NCBI GenBank assembly: GCA_013141415.1
Contig: JABFQY010000001.1
Span: forward strand, 62,001 to 126,000
DNA length: 64,000 bases
Direction of reading: 5' to 3'
Source: Kiritimatiellaceae bacterium
Lineage (GTDB): Bacteria > Verrucomicrobiota > Kiritimatiellia > Kiritimatiellales > Tichowtungiaceae
Shown here: positions 15,684 to 24,047 of the stretch, one piece after another
Layout: every line of letters starts with the position of its first letter
Numbering within the stretch: the first letter of the stretch is position 1
Notes under the pieces: generated by a model
What the model was told of the DNA's origin: nothing
Seen by the model: only the letters and a program-made list of their open reading frames with translations
Databases searched by the model: none
Program-made: the position numbers and the translations under genes

Positions 15684-16650
15684 GCAGGCCGCAAGAGGGT
15701 TGATTCATTCGTTCCGCCCGGCCCGCATCCGGCAGATGATGAGCCGCAACTGGCTGATGAAGCTGTTCTGTCTTTTGCTGGCGTTCGCGGTTTGGCAGGC
15801 TGTTCGCGAAAACACCAGTTTCGAGGTGATGGTGGCGAACGTTCCGATCACTGTCACGGCGGGGGAAGGCCGGGCGGTTTTTGATCAATCGGCCGATACA
15901 GTTAACATCCGGTTCCGCGGTTCGCGCGATGATATTCGTTTTATCAGCAGCGATCAGGTGGCGGTGAAAATCGATCTCTCAGGAGATACCGCCCGGTTGC
16001 GTCAAACCGTCAAAATTTCGCCGCGTTATGTGAAGGCGCCATCACGGGCGCATGCGGTTCAGTTTGATCCGCCTGACGTAACGGTTACCATTGACCGCGA
16101 AGCGGAACGGGTGCTGCCGGTGAAAGTTGTGCTGGAAGGCGACTTGCCGAAAGGCGTTCAAATGGAACAGGCGGTCTGTTCGCCTGCTTCGGTTAAGGTG
16201 CGCGGAGCCGAACGGCTGCTGAGAGATATGGATCAGGTGCGGACGGTTCCAGTCAGTCTCGACGGATGTCACGGCTCATTCAAAACACATGTGGAGATTG
16301 CCTCGAACGGTCAGCCGTGGACGGTTTATCCGGAGCGCGTTGCGGCGGAGGTGTCGCTGGTTGAACGGGTGGCGTCCCGGCGGATCGAGAACAGTCCTGT
16401 GCGCCCGATGCTGGCTTCGGATGATGCCCGGGCGGTGAAAATCCGGCCCGAAAAAGTGGCGGTGACGCTGCGCGGAAGCCCGCAACGGATTGCCGAGTTG
16501 AATGCGCGCGATGTTTATACATACATTGATTGTACGGAACTGACCGACCCGGCAAACTATGAAGTTCCGGTGAGGGTTGACCTGCCGTCCGATCTGCAGA
16601 TTGAAAAAATTGAACCGGCGACGGTGCAGGTGACCGTCAGGAAAATGTGA
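15676..16650 (+). CDS. cdaR: YbbR-domain protein, CdaA regulator CdaR
   Basis: A 324-residue membrane-anchored protein. One transmembrane helix near residues 29-41 (MKLFCLLLAFAVWQAV) is followed by a periplasmic part of repeated YbbR domains. Each has the pattern of a beta strand, VPITVT..., then PDVTVTI or PEKVAVTLRG. CdaR binds CdaA and tunes its activity. AGGAGG 8 nt before the ATG, inside the cdaA coding end, gives a strong start. The 8-nt overlap with cdaA supports coupled translation. Confidence 0.9.
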   Translation: MIKQAARGLIHSFRPARIRQMMSRNWLMKLFCLLLAFAVWQAVRENTSFEVMVANVPITVTAGEGRAVFDQSADTVNIRFRGSRDDIRFISSDQVAVKIDLSGDTARLRQTVKISPRYVKAPSRAHAVQFDPPDVTVTIDREAERVLPVKVVLEGDLPKGVQMEQAVCSPASVKVRGAERLLRDMDQVRTVPVSLDGCHGSFKTHVEIASNGQPWTVYPERVAAEVSLVERVASRRIENSPVRPMLASDDARAVKIRPEKVAVTLRGSPQRIAELNARDVYTYIDCTELTDPANYEVPVRVDLPSDLQIEKIEPATVQVTVRKM

Positions 16651-16657
16651 AAAACTT

Positions 16658-17530
16658 ATGCAACACCTTCTACTGATTTTAACGGCAATTCTACTGGCGG
16701 CTTCCGCAACGGCGCAAAACGCGCCGCAGGGGCCTTCACCATTGGCAATCCGCGTGTATGAAGCGAAAACTAACGCCGGGGTAAGCGCCGGGTCGGCGGC
16801 GGCAAAGGGCGTTCTGCAAGGGCCCACACCGCTGGCTGCCGATGCGTATGGAGAGGTTGCTTCCACGCAGGCCCAGCTGGCTGCGCCGGGTTCTGCGCAG
16901 AGTTCCGGCCCGCTGATCACCGGTGGATATACAGAGACAACGAATGCCGAGGTGCAGATCGCAACAGAACCTCAGACGGATCAGGTAAAAGCCTCCCGGG
17001 TTTCTTTTTTAATGGATGCCGGCGTACAATATGCCAGCGAGGGAGAATACAAACAGGCCGAGCAGGCCTATGTGCGCGCGCTGCAAACGGATCCCGGCAA
17101 TCCAGATCTTTTTTTCCGGCTGAGTATGCTTTATGTTCAGATGGAGCGCTATGAGGAGTCGGTTATGCTGTTAACGAGGCTGTCAAAAGCCTTTCCGGAT
17201 AATCCGATGCTCCATAATAACCTGTCCTGGATTTACGCCACTGGCGGCAAGATAAAAAACGGGAAGTTGGCGCTCCGCCACGCACGCGAAGCCATCCTGA
17301 TCGCTCCTTATTCCTCAGACTTGTGGAACACCCTTGCGGAAGCCTATTACGTGTCTGGCGAATACGACAAAGCCCTGCGGGCCTCTGAGTGCGCCATGGA
17401 GATTCTCCGATCGCAAAAGAGTGCGACAAAAGAAGAAATCAGCTCGTATGAAACACAGCGCGCCAAAATCCGACGTGCGGCAGAGTCGTATAAAATGCTT
17501 TTGAAGCTTGATCCGGATGCCCGGCCCTAA
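16658..17530 (+). CDS. Secreted tetratricopeptide-repeat protein
   Basis: A 290-residue protein with a signal peptide (MQHLLLILTAILLAASATAQ, probable cleavage after the ASA/TAQ region). A low-complexity Ala/Pro/Gly segment to about residue 110 is followed by TPR units: GVQYASEGEYKQAEQAYVRAL, DLFFRLSMLYVQMERYEESV, PMLHNNLSWIYATGGKI and DLWNTLAEAYYVSGEYDKAL. It probably acts as a protein-interaction scaffold in the periplasm. It starts 8 nt after cdaR, so it may be the last gene of the folP operon. Its TAA stop overlaps the convergent stop of the next gene by 4 nt. Confidence 0.8.
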   Translation: MQHLLLILTAILLAASATAQNAPQGPSPLAIRVYEAKTNAGVSAGSAAAKGVLQGPTPLAADAYGEVASTQAQLAAPGSAQSSGPLITGGYTETTNAEVQIATEPQTDQVKASRVSFLMDAGVQYASEGEYKQAEQAYVRALQTDPGNPDLFFRLSMLYVQMERYEESVMLLTRLSKAFPDNPMLHNNLSWIYATGGKIKNGKLALRHAREAILIAPYSSDLWNTLAEAYYVSGEYDKALRASECAMEILRSQKSATKEEISSYETQRAKIRRAAESYKMLLKLDPDARP

Positions 17531-18441
17531 TCCCAGATGCTGGTTTTAAGTTTCGGCATAGGATCGATCGCGAACGGATCTTGCCGATTGATCGGCGACG
17601 ACTTCTTGATCATTTGCAACGGAGTCAACGGCATCTCCGATTCGATCGGTCTGGATGAAACCCCGGGCGAAACACTGCGTGATGGCGAGCCGACCATCGG
17701 GCTGTTCAGCGGATTCCGGAGCGGGTTGAGCGGAGTTTGAGCCGCCGGCAGGGGAGCCTTCGCGGCTTGCGGAGAAAACAGCGGTGGCGGATTCTCCTTT
17801 TTCGGTGTCGGGCGGATTGCCGCCATCGGATCGGGCGTTCCGCTTTGCGGAAGCATGTATGAAGGACCTGCCGGCGTTGGCTCTTTGCCGGCATTAAACT
17901 TTTTCGGGTCAAGCTGGTATTGCTTCAGGCGCTCCAGTTCCGGCGTAGTGTTTTGCGGTCGCGACTGTGTTTTCTCGTGCAGAAGCTTCTGAACCAGCGC
18001 ATCTTCTTTCGCTGTGTCATCCTTGGTTTTTTGGCGAGCCGCTTCCCGGGCGATCCAGTCGTCGTCTGTTGACTCGGCTTGCGAAACGAACGAAGTGCTG
18101 TCACCCATTACCGCCGTAGCCAGCCAGTTTTTATCTTTGACGGAACGAACCGGTGCGGGGGCCGTACGGTGAGGTGAGTCCGGATTTGGCAAAGAGACTG
18201 CAACGTTCGCCTTATCCTCCATTTCCTTCAGCTTTTTATCGAGCTGCCGATCCTCTTCCGTCTCAGTTTTCGGTACAGAGAGATTGTGATCCTCCACCAG
18301 CGCGCTGTCCGAATAAACCCGTCTCTGCGCCTTTTTTTTCTGTGCCGCAAGCGCCGCGTCCAGATCTTCCGCCGCAACCGGGATACCGGCTCCGGCCAGC
18401 ACGAGCACCAAAGCTAAAAGTTTGTAAATCAGAGGCTTCAT
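17527..18441 (-). CDS. Secreted Pro/Lys-rich protein, function unknown
   Basis: About 304 residues. A signal peptide MKPLIYKLLALVLVLAGAG...AAEDL is clear. The rest is low-complexity: charged, Lys/Glu-rich stretches with coiled-coil tendency (DRQLDKKLKEMEDKA), then a Pro/Ser/Thr-rich C-terminal half. No enzymatic domain is seen. The start is ambiguous between 18447 (MVMKPL) and 18441 (MKPL); the shorter form gives a normal signal peptide. It is convergent with the TPR gene, and its TAG overlaps that gene's stop. A cell-envelope linker role is possible but not shown. Confidence 0.6.
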   Translation of the reverse strand: MKPLIYKLLALVLVLAGAGIPVAAEDLDAALAAQKKKAQRRVYSDSALVEDHNLSVPKTETEEDRQLDKKLKEMEDKANVAVSLPNPDSPHRTAPAPVRSVKDKNWLATAVMGDSTSFVSQAESTDDDWIAREAARQKTKDDTAKEDALVQKLLHEKTQSRPQNTTPELERLKQYQLDPKKFNAGKEPTPAGPSYMLPQSGTPDPMAAIRPTPKKENPPPLFSPQAAKAPLPAAQTPLNPLRNPLNSPMVGSPSRSVSPGVSSRPIESEMPLTPLQMIKKSSPINRQDPFAIDPMPKLKTSIWD

Positions 18442-18499
18442 AACCATTAAATAATACGCCTCATTGCCCGTCTCGTCAACCGCACCACCGGCGAGCCGA

Positions 18500-18528
18500 T
18501 TGCCATCCTGCCGCGTTCCTGCTACCTT
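18500..18528 (+). promoter_or_regulatory. Subtilase promoter, predicted leaderless
   Basis: TTGCCA (18500-18505), a 17-nt spacer and TACCTT (18523-18528), then 7 nt to the ATG at 18536. Confidence 0.5.
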
Positions 18529-18535
18529 GCCGTTC

Positions 18536-19939
18536 ATGCGTACTGTTCTGCCGATGGTTCTGTTAACCTTTTTGATCTGCACGCTTTGTCCAAAGGCCGC
18601 AGTTCTGGAATTCCGGCTCGACCAGAACCGTCTTTGGCTCACCGCTCAGGATGAGCCGCTCCCGCAACTTCTCGAACGGTTCGCCGTTGCGGGTATCGAC
18701 GTACAGATTGACCCTGCGGCACAGAAAAACATTTCCGGTTCCTGCCGCGCCGCCGACATCGAAATCGTTCTTGGCGAACTCCTTTCGCCGTATGATTACT
18801 TGCTGGATTGGCGGCGCGAATCCGGCCCGCTCGGCGACCAGACCCGTCTTACCGGCATCCGCGTATTCCGCAAAGGGTTCGCCGGATCGGTGCAGCCGCT
18901 GCGCGGTCAGCGGCGGATCGAAACTTCTTTTGACGGGAAATTCCGCTTCATGGCCCGCGAAATTCTGGTTGGGTTTGGTGCGGGCGCTTCCATCGAAAAT
19001 CTGCGCGCCTTTCTTGCCCGCACCGGCGGCACGGTTATCTCCGCCAATACAGACTTAGGCATCTACCGCATTCTTTTGCCCGAAGGGGCCAATGTCCTTG
19101 ATCTCGTCGCTCAGCTTGGCAACGAACCAACTATCGCGCTTGCCGAACCTAACTATGTTTATGACCTGCCCAAACTTCTGCCCGCAGAAGGCGGGGCGCC
19201 GGGCATTCCGGCGCAGTGGAACGCGCCTTCCGGCGGCGGCCCGATTGCCGTTGCGGTTCTCGACTCCGGCCTTGCGCCCGACGACAACCTGAACCGCGCC
19301 GTCATCAGCGCTTTCGACGCAACCCGACCCGATTTGAAACTCATCACGGATGCCGTCGGCCACGGCACACTCATGGCGCGGCTCGCCGCCGGACTGCTTG
19401 ATCCATACAACACTCCGGTCGGCGAAGGCGTTTCTGTTGTCGCAGTCAAAGCCTTTGCCGACGACGGTCTGGCTGACTCCTTCACCCTGATGAACGCCAT
19501 GACCTACGCCGTAAAAAACAGCTCCGGCCCGATCAGTCTCAGCTGGGGTTCTGAAACGCCGAGCCGGTTTGTTGAATCCGCCGTGGAGTACGCGATCTCG
19601 CAAGGCCATCCGGTGTTTGCCGCCGTCGGCAATGAAAACACCGGCCGGCCAATGTATCCGGCGGCCTATCCCGGTGTCACCGGTGTCGCCGCGTCGAACG
19701 GCGACAAACTCGCCGACTATTCCAACCGCGGCGACTTTGTTGATTTGATTGCGCCCGGATCGGCCGGCGGATCGCAAGGAACCTCCGTCGCCACCGCCTG
19801 CGTTTCACACATTGCCGCGCTCTACATGAAAAATCATCCCGGCGTCTCCGCCGTCGATACCGTCGCCGCGCTTAAAAAAGCCGCCGGGCCGACCGGCTTG
19901 CTCACCGAATCCGCCGTTAAACAGCTCCTCGCCAAATAA
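18536..19939 (+). CDS. Secreted S8 (subtilisin-like) serine protease
   Basis: A 467-residue exported protease. The signal peptide is MRTVLPMVLLTFLICTLCPKAA. A region of about 190 residues follows, including KFRFMAREILVGF and EPTIALAEPNYVYDLP, which looks like a fervidolysin-type or inhibitor I9-like propeptide. The catalytic domain (about 230-467) has the full triad: D243 in AVLDSG, H276 in GHGTLMA and S417 in GTSVATA; AAVGNEN is the oxyanion region. The start at 18536 rather than an open extension to 18464 is chosen because it begins the signal peptide and lies 7 nt behind a -10 box. It is released to the periplasm or outside. Confidence 0.9.
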   Translation: MRTVLPMVLLTFLICTLCPKAAVLEFRLDQNRLWLTAQDEPLPQLLERFAVAGIDVQIDPAAQKNISGSCRAADIEIVLGELLSPYDYLLDWRRESGPLGDQTRLTGIRVFRKGFAGSVQPLRGQRRIETSFDGKFRFMAREILVGFGAGASIENLRAFLARTGGTVISANTDLGIYRILLPEGANVLDLVAQLGNEPTIALAEPNYVYDLPKLLPAEGGAPGIPAQWNAPSGGGPIAVAVLDSGLAPDDNLNRAVISAFDATRPDLKLITDAVGHGTLMARLAAGLLDPYNTPVGEGVSVVAVKAFADDGLADSFTLMNAMTYAVKNSSGPISLSWGSETPSRFVESAVEYAISQGHPVFAAVGNENTGRPMYPAAYPGVTGVAASNGDKLADYSNRGDFVDLIAPGSAGGSQGTSVATACVSHIAALYMKNHPGVSAVDTVAALKKAAGPTGLLTESAVKQLLAK

Positions 19940-19958
19940 GTTTCCAAACTTTGGAAAC
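19940..19958 (+). repeat. Perfect 19-nt palindrome of the TTCCAA/TTGGAA type
   Basis: GTTTCCAAACTTTGGAAAC, 9-bp arms around one central C, starting directly after the subtilase stop codon. Its left half overlaps the predicted mutL -35 box. Confidence 0.75.
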
Positions 19959-19969
19959 GCAGTTAATGT
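19941..19969 (+). promoter_or_regulatory. mutL promoter, predicted leaderless
   Basis: TTTCCA (19941-19946), a 17-nt spacer and TAATGT (19964-19969), then 7 nt to the ATG at 19977. The -35 lies in the palindrome. Confidence 0.42.
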
Positions 19970-19976
19970 TCTGTCG

Positions 19977-21746
19977 ATGAATCAGCACATCCAGATGCTT
20001 CCGGATCATGTGATCAATAAGATCGCGGCGGGAGAGGTGATCGAGCGGCCCGCTTCGGTGATGAAGGAGCTGGTCGAAAATGCGATCGATGCCGGTGCGA
20101 CGCAGGTGGATGTAGAGGTCGTACAGGGCGGAAGTCAGCTGATTGCCGTTTCCGATAACGGCTCCGGCATGAACCGCGACGACGCGTTGCTTTCCATTGA
20201 GCGCCACGCGACCAGTAAAATCCGCACCGCCGAAGAAGTGGAAGCGGTTTCAACTCTTGGGTTCCGCGGCGAGGCGCTTTCGTCCATCGCCGCCGTGTCA
20301 CGCTTTACGCTGATTACGCGGCCCGCCGCAGAACTCAGCGGTACACAAATCCTGATCAGCGGCGGAAAGCTTCAGGACGTGCTCGATGCCGGCTGTCCGC
20401 CCGGCACACGGTTTGAGATCCGTAATCTTTTTTTCAACGTCCCGGCGCGGCGCAAATTTCTGCGCACCGAAGCGACCGAGCTGGCGCAAATCCGCCAGCT
20501 TTTTGCGGTCTATGCGCTGGCGCATCCGGAAACCGGACTCACGTTCAATTCCGACGGGCGCGAAGTCTATAATCTGCCCGGCGGCTCATCGTTGGCCGAC
20601 CGCATCACCGCGCTATACAGCTCGTCGTTTCTAAGCCATCTGCGCCAGCTCGATTTCGCGACGGATGAGGTGAAAATTTCCGGCTTTGCCGGACTGCCGC
20701 AGACCGGAAGATCGGATCGTTCCGATCAGTATGTCTTCATCAATGGCCGCCCGGCTTCCGCGCCGGTGATTTATCATGCGCTGAACGAAGCCTATCACGC
20801 TGTGCTGGCACGCGGACGGTATCCATCGGCGTTTATTTTTATCACCGTGCCGCCTGCGCTGGTGGACGTAAATGTGCATCCGGCAAAAAAGGAAGTGCGC
20901 TTCCGGCATCCTGCTGTGGTACGCGATGCAGTGATCGCGGCGGTGCAGAAAGCGCTGGCACTGGAAGCGCCGGAAGCCGAACGGCGCGAACCGGCATTCA
21001 AGTTTGAGGCCCCGCGCCCCGCGCCGGCAGTTCATAAGCAGCATGAACTGGATATTAAAAATCAGAGGACAGAAGACAGAGAACAGAAGACGGAGAATCC
21101 AAGCAGGAATACCAACCCTCTGTCCTCCGTCGTCCGTCCTCCGTCCTCAAGCTCCTCTTCCCCCTGGAAATGGTGCCGCGTGCTGGGGCAGGCAGGAGGA
21201 ATGTATGCCGTGCTCGAAACGGAAGAGGGCATTGTGCTGATGGATCCGCAGGCGGCGCATGAGCGGGTGCTGTTTGAAAAATTCATGCACGATCTCACCG
21301 CCGGAAAGCCGCTGCGGCAGGGACTGCTGACACCGGAGGCAATTGAACTGATGCCAGCGGATGCCGAAGCACTGCGCCGTCATTTGCCGGTTCTCGACGA
21401 AATGGGATTCGGAATTTCGGACTTCGGACAGGATACCTTTATCGTCGATGCGCTTCCGGTTCACCTGCAGAGCGGCTCGCCGATTGTGATTCTCAGCGGT
21501 ATTGCGCGGGCGATGGAAAAAACCGGTGCGACATCGCGGGCGACGCGCGAGGCTTTGCGCGAAACGGTGGCACAGGCCGCCTGCCGTACGTCGGTTAAAG
21601 CGAAAGACCCGCTTTCGACTGCGGCGATTGAACGGCTGGTGGAAGATTTGGCGAAAACGGAAATGCCGTACACCTGTCCGCATGGACGTCCAACGTTGAT
21701 TTTCACCAGCTTCACCGAACTCAACCGCAAGTTCGGACGGTCTTAA
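19977..21746 (+). CDS. mutL: DNA mismatch repair protein MutL
   Basis: A 589-residue mismatch-repair ATPase that links MutS to strand removal. GHKL ATPase motifs are ELVENAIDAGA, DNGSGM, RHATSKI and GFRGEALSSI, and the transducer domain runs to about 330. The C-terminal dimerisation/endonuclease domain has ACRTSVKAKDPLS and CPHGRP, typical of endonuclease MutL. The DQHA(X)2E(X)4E motif appears as DPQAAHERVLFE: Asp and both Glu are kept, but Gln-His is Pro-Gln. The interdomain linker contains a low-complexity stretch encoded by an imperfect inverted repeat (21063-21148). The stop overlaps the convergent gene's stop by 4 nt. Confidence 0.96.
   Translation: MNQHIQMLPDHVINKIAAGEVIERPASVMKELVENAIDAGATQVDVEVVQGGSQLIAVSDNGSGMNRDDALLSIERHATSKIRTAEEVEAVSTLGFRGEALSSIAAVSRFTLITRPAAELSGTQILISGGKLQDVLDAGCPPGTRFEIRNLFFNVPARRKFLRTEATELAQIRQLFAVYALAHPETGLTFNSDGREVYNLPGGSSLADRITALYSSSFLSHLRQLDFATDEVKISGFAGLPQTGRSDRSDQYVFINGRPASAPVIYHALNEAYHAVLARGRYPSAFIFITVPPALVDVNVHPAKKEVRFRHPAVVRDAVIAAVQKALALEAPEAERREPAFKFEAPRPAPAVHKQHELDIKNQRTEDREQKTENPSRNTNPLSSVVRPPSSSSSSPWKWCRVLGQAGGMYAVLETEEGIVLMDPQAAHERVLFEKFMHDLTAGKPLRQGLLTPEAIELMPADAEALRRHLPVLDEMGFGISDFGQDTFIVDALPVHLQSGSPIVILSGIARAMEKTGATSRATREALRETVAQAACRTSVKAKDPLSTAAIERLVEDLAKTEMPYTCPHGRPTLIFTSFTELNRKFGRS
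21063..21148 (+). repeat. Purine/pyrimidine inverted repeat in the mutL linker
   Basis: A left arm of GAGGACAGAAGACAGAG-like purine repeats (21063-21095) and a right arm of CTCTGTCCTCCGTCGTCCG-like pyrimidine repeats (21118-21148) are imperfectly complementary. It is translated in frame as a Glu/Asp/Arg/Gln then Pro/Ser linker. Confidence 0.55.
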
Positions 21747-22303
21747 TCCGGAAACTCGGCGGCTTTTTCCGCCTCGCCGTCGGCCTGTTCGTCGAAATGG
21801 CGGTACGCTTTTTCGTAACGGGCTTTATCAATGACGGTCATTTTTGCAAGGCTGGTCTGCTGAAGTTCCCGAAACGGTTTTTCCGCCTGCTGCAGAATCA
21901 GAAGCAGACCTTTAAGAATGTGCGCTGCACAGCGGCGGTAGTGTCCGCTCATTTTTGCGCCGGTATCGCCGGAGTTCAGGAACTGATCAAGCGGATTGTC
22001 GGCGGCATTCACGCCGATCTGGCGGCGGAGCATGCGGCCAATGGACTGGGTATTATCAACCACGGTGTCCATAAAACCCACAAACAGCCGGCTTTGTACG
22101 GATGTTTTTTCCGAGCGGTTCGCCGCTTCGGCATGGCGGCGGGCTTCGCGGAGCAGATAAAGCGCCTGTTCGGCGGTTTGACTCTGCTCGGCAGGCAGTT
22201 TCTGTAATGAAAGCCTCCGGACGCGCTCAACGGCTTTTCCATAAAACACATCGCGGCGGGCGAGGTGAACGGGCCGGTTAAGATGGAACGGGTCGGCGCT
22301 CAT
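21743..22303 (-). CDS. Conserved-looking hypothetical protein, mostly alpha-helical
   Basis: A 186-residue soluble protein rich in Ala, Arg, Gln and Glu, predicted to be almost all helix. No signal peptide, metal site or known motif is recognised. MSADPFHLNRPVHLARRDVFYGKAVERVRRL begins with a short His/Arg region; the C-terminus (RHFDEQADGEAEKAAEFPD) is acidic. The coding frame is supported by neighbour-like base use and by the tight convergent overlap with mutL (stops share 4 nt). The product is unknown. Confidence 0.6.
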   Translation of the reverse strand: MSADPFHLNRPVHLARRDVFYGKAVERVRRLSLQKLPAEQSQTAEQALYLLREARRHAEAANRSEKTSVQSRLFVGFMDTVVDNTQSIGRMLRRQIGVNAADNPLDQFLNSGDTGAKMSGHYRRCAAHILKGLLLILQQAEKPFRELQQTSLAKMTVIDKARYEKAYRHFDEQADGEAEKAAEFPD

Positions 22304-22433
22304 GCGCGTAAGATAACAGGCTGGCTTTACTGCGGCAATCCCTGAAAAACCCGCAGTTTAGGGTGGCAATCGGAGGCTCCTTCGTTACAATGCGCCCTCA
22401 ATTTAACCGGAACATACCAACGAGGAGAAACCA

Positions 22434-23384
22434 ATGATCGTAACGACAAAAGAACTGTTCAAGCATGCCTATGGCAAATACGCCATCGGCGCTTATAACA
22501 TCAACAACGCCGAACAGGTAATGGGTCTGTTCCGCGGCTGTATGGAAAGCAAAGCTCCGTTTATCGTGCAGCTTTCCAAAGGCGCCCGTTCCTACACCGA
22601 CAAACGCATGCTCGAAGCCATGCTGCGCGCGGCGGATGAAATTTTCCCGGATGCCATCTTCGCGGTGCATCTCGACCACGGCGACGAAAAAACCTGTATG
22701 GACTGTATCGAAAGCGGTTTCTACAGCTCCGTCATGATTGACGCCAGCCATGAGTCGTTCGACGAAAACATCGCCATCTGCAAGCGCGTCGCAGATGCCG
22801 CTCACGCTAAAGGCCTTGTGGTTGAAGCCGAACTCGGCCAGCTCGGCGGCGTCGAAGAACACGTTTCCGTCAGCGAAGCCGACGCCAAACTGACCAATCC
22901 TGAACAGGCGAAAGAATTTGTTCAGCGCTCCGGCGTTGACTCGCTGGCCTGCGCCATCGGCACCTCGCACGGCGCGTTCAAATTCAGCGGCTCGCAGGGT
23001 CTGCACTTTGACGTTCTCGAAGAAATTCAGAAACGTCTGCCGGGCTTCCCGCTCGTCATGCACGGTTCCAGCTCGGTTCCGCAGGACGAAGTCGCCCGCA
23101 TCAACGCCGCTGGCGGCAAGATGGCTGGTGCTAAAGGCGTCGACGAAAAGCAATTCCTACCTGCCGCAAAACTCGGCGTAACCAAGATCAACATCGACAC
23201 CGATGGTCGCTTGGTCTGGTGCCGCGTTCACCGTGAAGAGTTCATGAAGAATCCTGAAAACTTCGACCTGCGTCCCCCGGGTAAAGTGTTCATGGCCGAA
23301 TACGCCAAGTACATCGCCCACAAGAACACCGTTCTTGGCAGCGCCGGACAGCTCGACAGCATTCGCGCCAGCCTCAAAAAATAA
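22434..23384 (+). CDS. fba: Class II fructose-bisphosphate aldolase
   Basis: A zinc-dependent aldolase of glycolysis and gluconeogenesis, cleaving fructose-1,6-bisphosphate. The 316 residues include AIGAYNINNAEQV at the N-terminus, VHLDHGDEKT with the catalytic Asp/zinc His, EAELGQLGG, AIGTSHGAFKF (zinc His and phosphate loop), PLVMHGSSSVP (zinc His) and INIDTDGRLVW. GAGGAGAAACC gives the SD. A TACAAT (22386-22391) may be the -10 box. A strong intrinsic terminator follows, so it is probably a single-gene transcript. Codon use looks highly biased, as expected for an abundant enzyme. Confidence 0.97.
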   Translation: MIVTTKELFKHAYGKYAIGAYNINNAEQVMGLFRGCMESKAPFIVQLSKGARSYTDKRMLEAMLRAADEIFPDAIFAVHLDHGDEKTCMDCIESGFYSSVMIDASHESFDENIAICKRVADAAHAKGLVVEAELGQLGGVEEHVSVSEADAKLTNPEQAKEFVQRSGVDSLACAIGTSHGAFKFSGSQGLHFDVLEEIQKRLPGFPLVMHGSSSVPQDEVARINAAGGKMAGAKGVDEKQFLPAAKLGVTKINIDTDGRLVWCRVHREEFMKNPENFDLRPPGKVFMAEYAKYIAHKNTVLGSAGQLDSIRASLKK

Positions 23385-23404
23385 ACAGTCTCATGACTGT
23401 TGCG

Positions 23405-23440
23405 AAAACGCCCCGGAATTTCCGGGGCGTTTTTTGTTTT
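23405..23440 (+). terminator. Intrinsic terminator of fba
   Basis: ACGCCCCGGAA / TTCCGGGGCGT, a perfect GC-rich stem followed by TTTTTTGTTTT. Confidence 0.92.
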
Positions 23441-23496
23441 CAGGAATGAACGGGATCGGGCAAACTGCCCGCCGTTTAACTTTTGGGAGAATCCGG

Positions 23497-24042
23497 ATGT
23501 CTGAACTTTCTATCGCCGCCTTATTGATCGGTCTGCTGGCTCTGACCGGCGGAACAATTTCTCTGCTGTCGCCGGCACGAATCCGCGCTGGCGTGGCGGC
23601 TTTCCCGCGCAGCGTATGGCCGGGGCGCATTCTGGCTGCCATCGATCTGATCTGGGCCGCTTATGAACTTTCGCTGATGCACCTCGGCATGTTCGATGCC
23701 TGGAAAGTTCACCTCTACTGGATGACGCCGATTGCGATTTTCCTGTGCGTCAAATATCTCGACGAGCTGCTTTCTCCTCGTGCCCTCGGCGGATTTCTGC
23801 TGCTGGTCGCCGGGCCGGTGCTGGATGCCGCGCGCTGGCATCCGTCGGACTGGCGGCTGATTGTCACGACCTTTGCCTATCTCTGGATTCTGCTCGGACT
23901 TACCTTCCTGCTTTCGCCGTGGTGGTTCCGCCGGATTGCCGTCAAGCTTACCGGCTCCGGCGATAACGCGGTACGGATCACCGGCGCGATTAAAGCGGCG
24001 GTCGGCCTCGGACTGATCGCTTTGGCTCTGCTGGTTTACTGA
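23497..24042 (+). CDS. Integral membrane protein, function unknown
   Basis: A 181-residue protein with about six hydrophobic helices separated by very short loops. ARIRAGVAAFPRSVWPGRILAA and DELLSPRALGGFLLL carry the main charged positions. No transporter or enzyme motif is recognised. The ATG at 23497 has GGGAGA 6 nt upstream, and the frame upstream of it is not coding. The HD-domain gene begins 5 nt after its stop, so the two are probably translated from one mRNA. Confidence 0.7.
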   Translation: MSELSIAALLIGLLALTGGTISLLSPARIRAGVAAFPRSVWPGRILAAIDLIWAAYELSLMHLGMFDAWKVHLYWMTPIAIFLCVKYLDELLSPRALGGFLLLVAGPVLDAARWHPSDWRLIVTTFAYLWILLGLTFLLSPWWFRRIAVKLTGSGDNAVRITGAIKAAVGLGLIALALLVY

Positions 24043-24047
24043 ACGCT

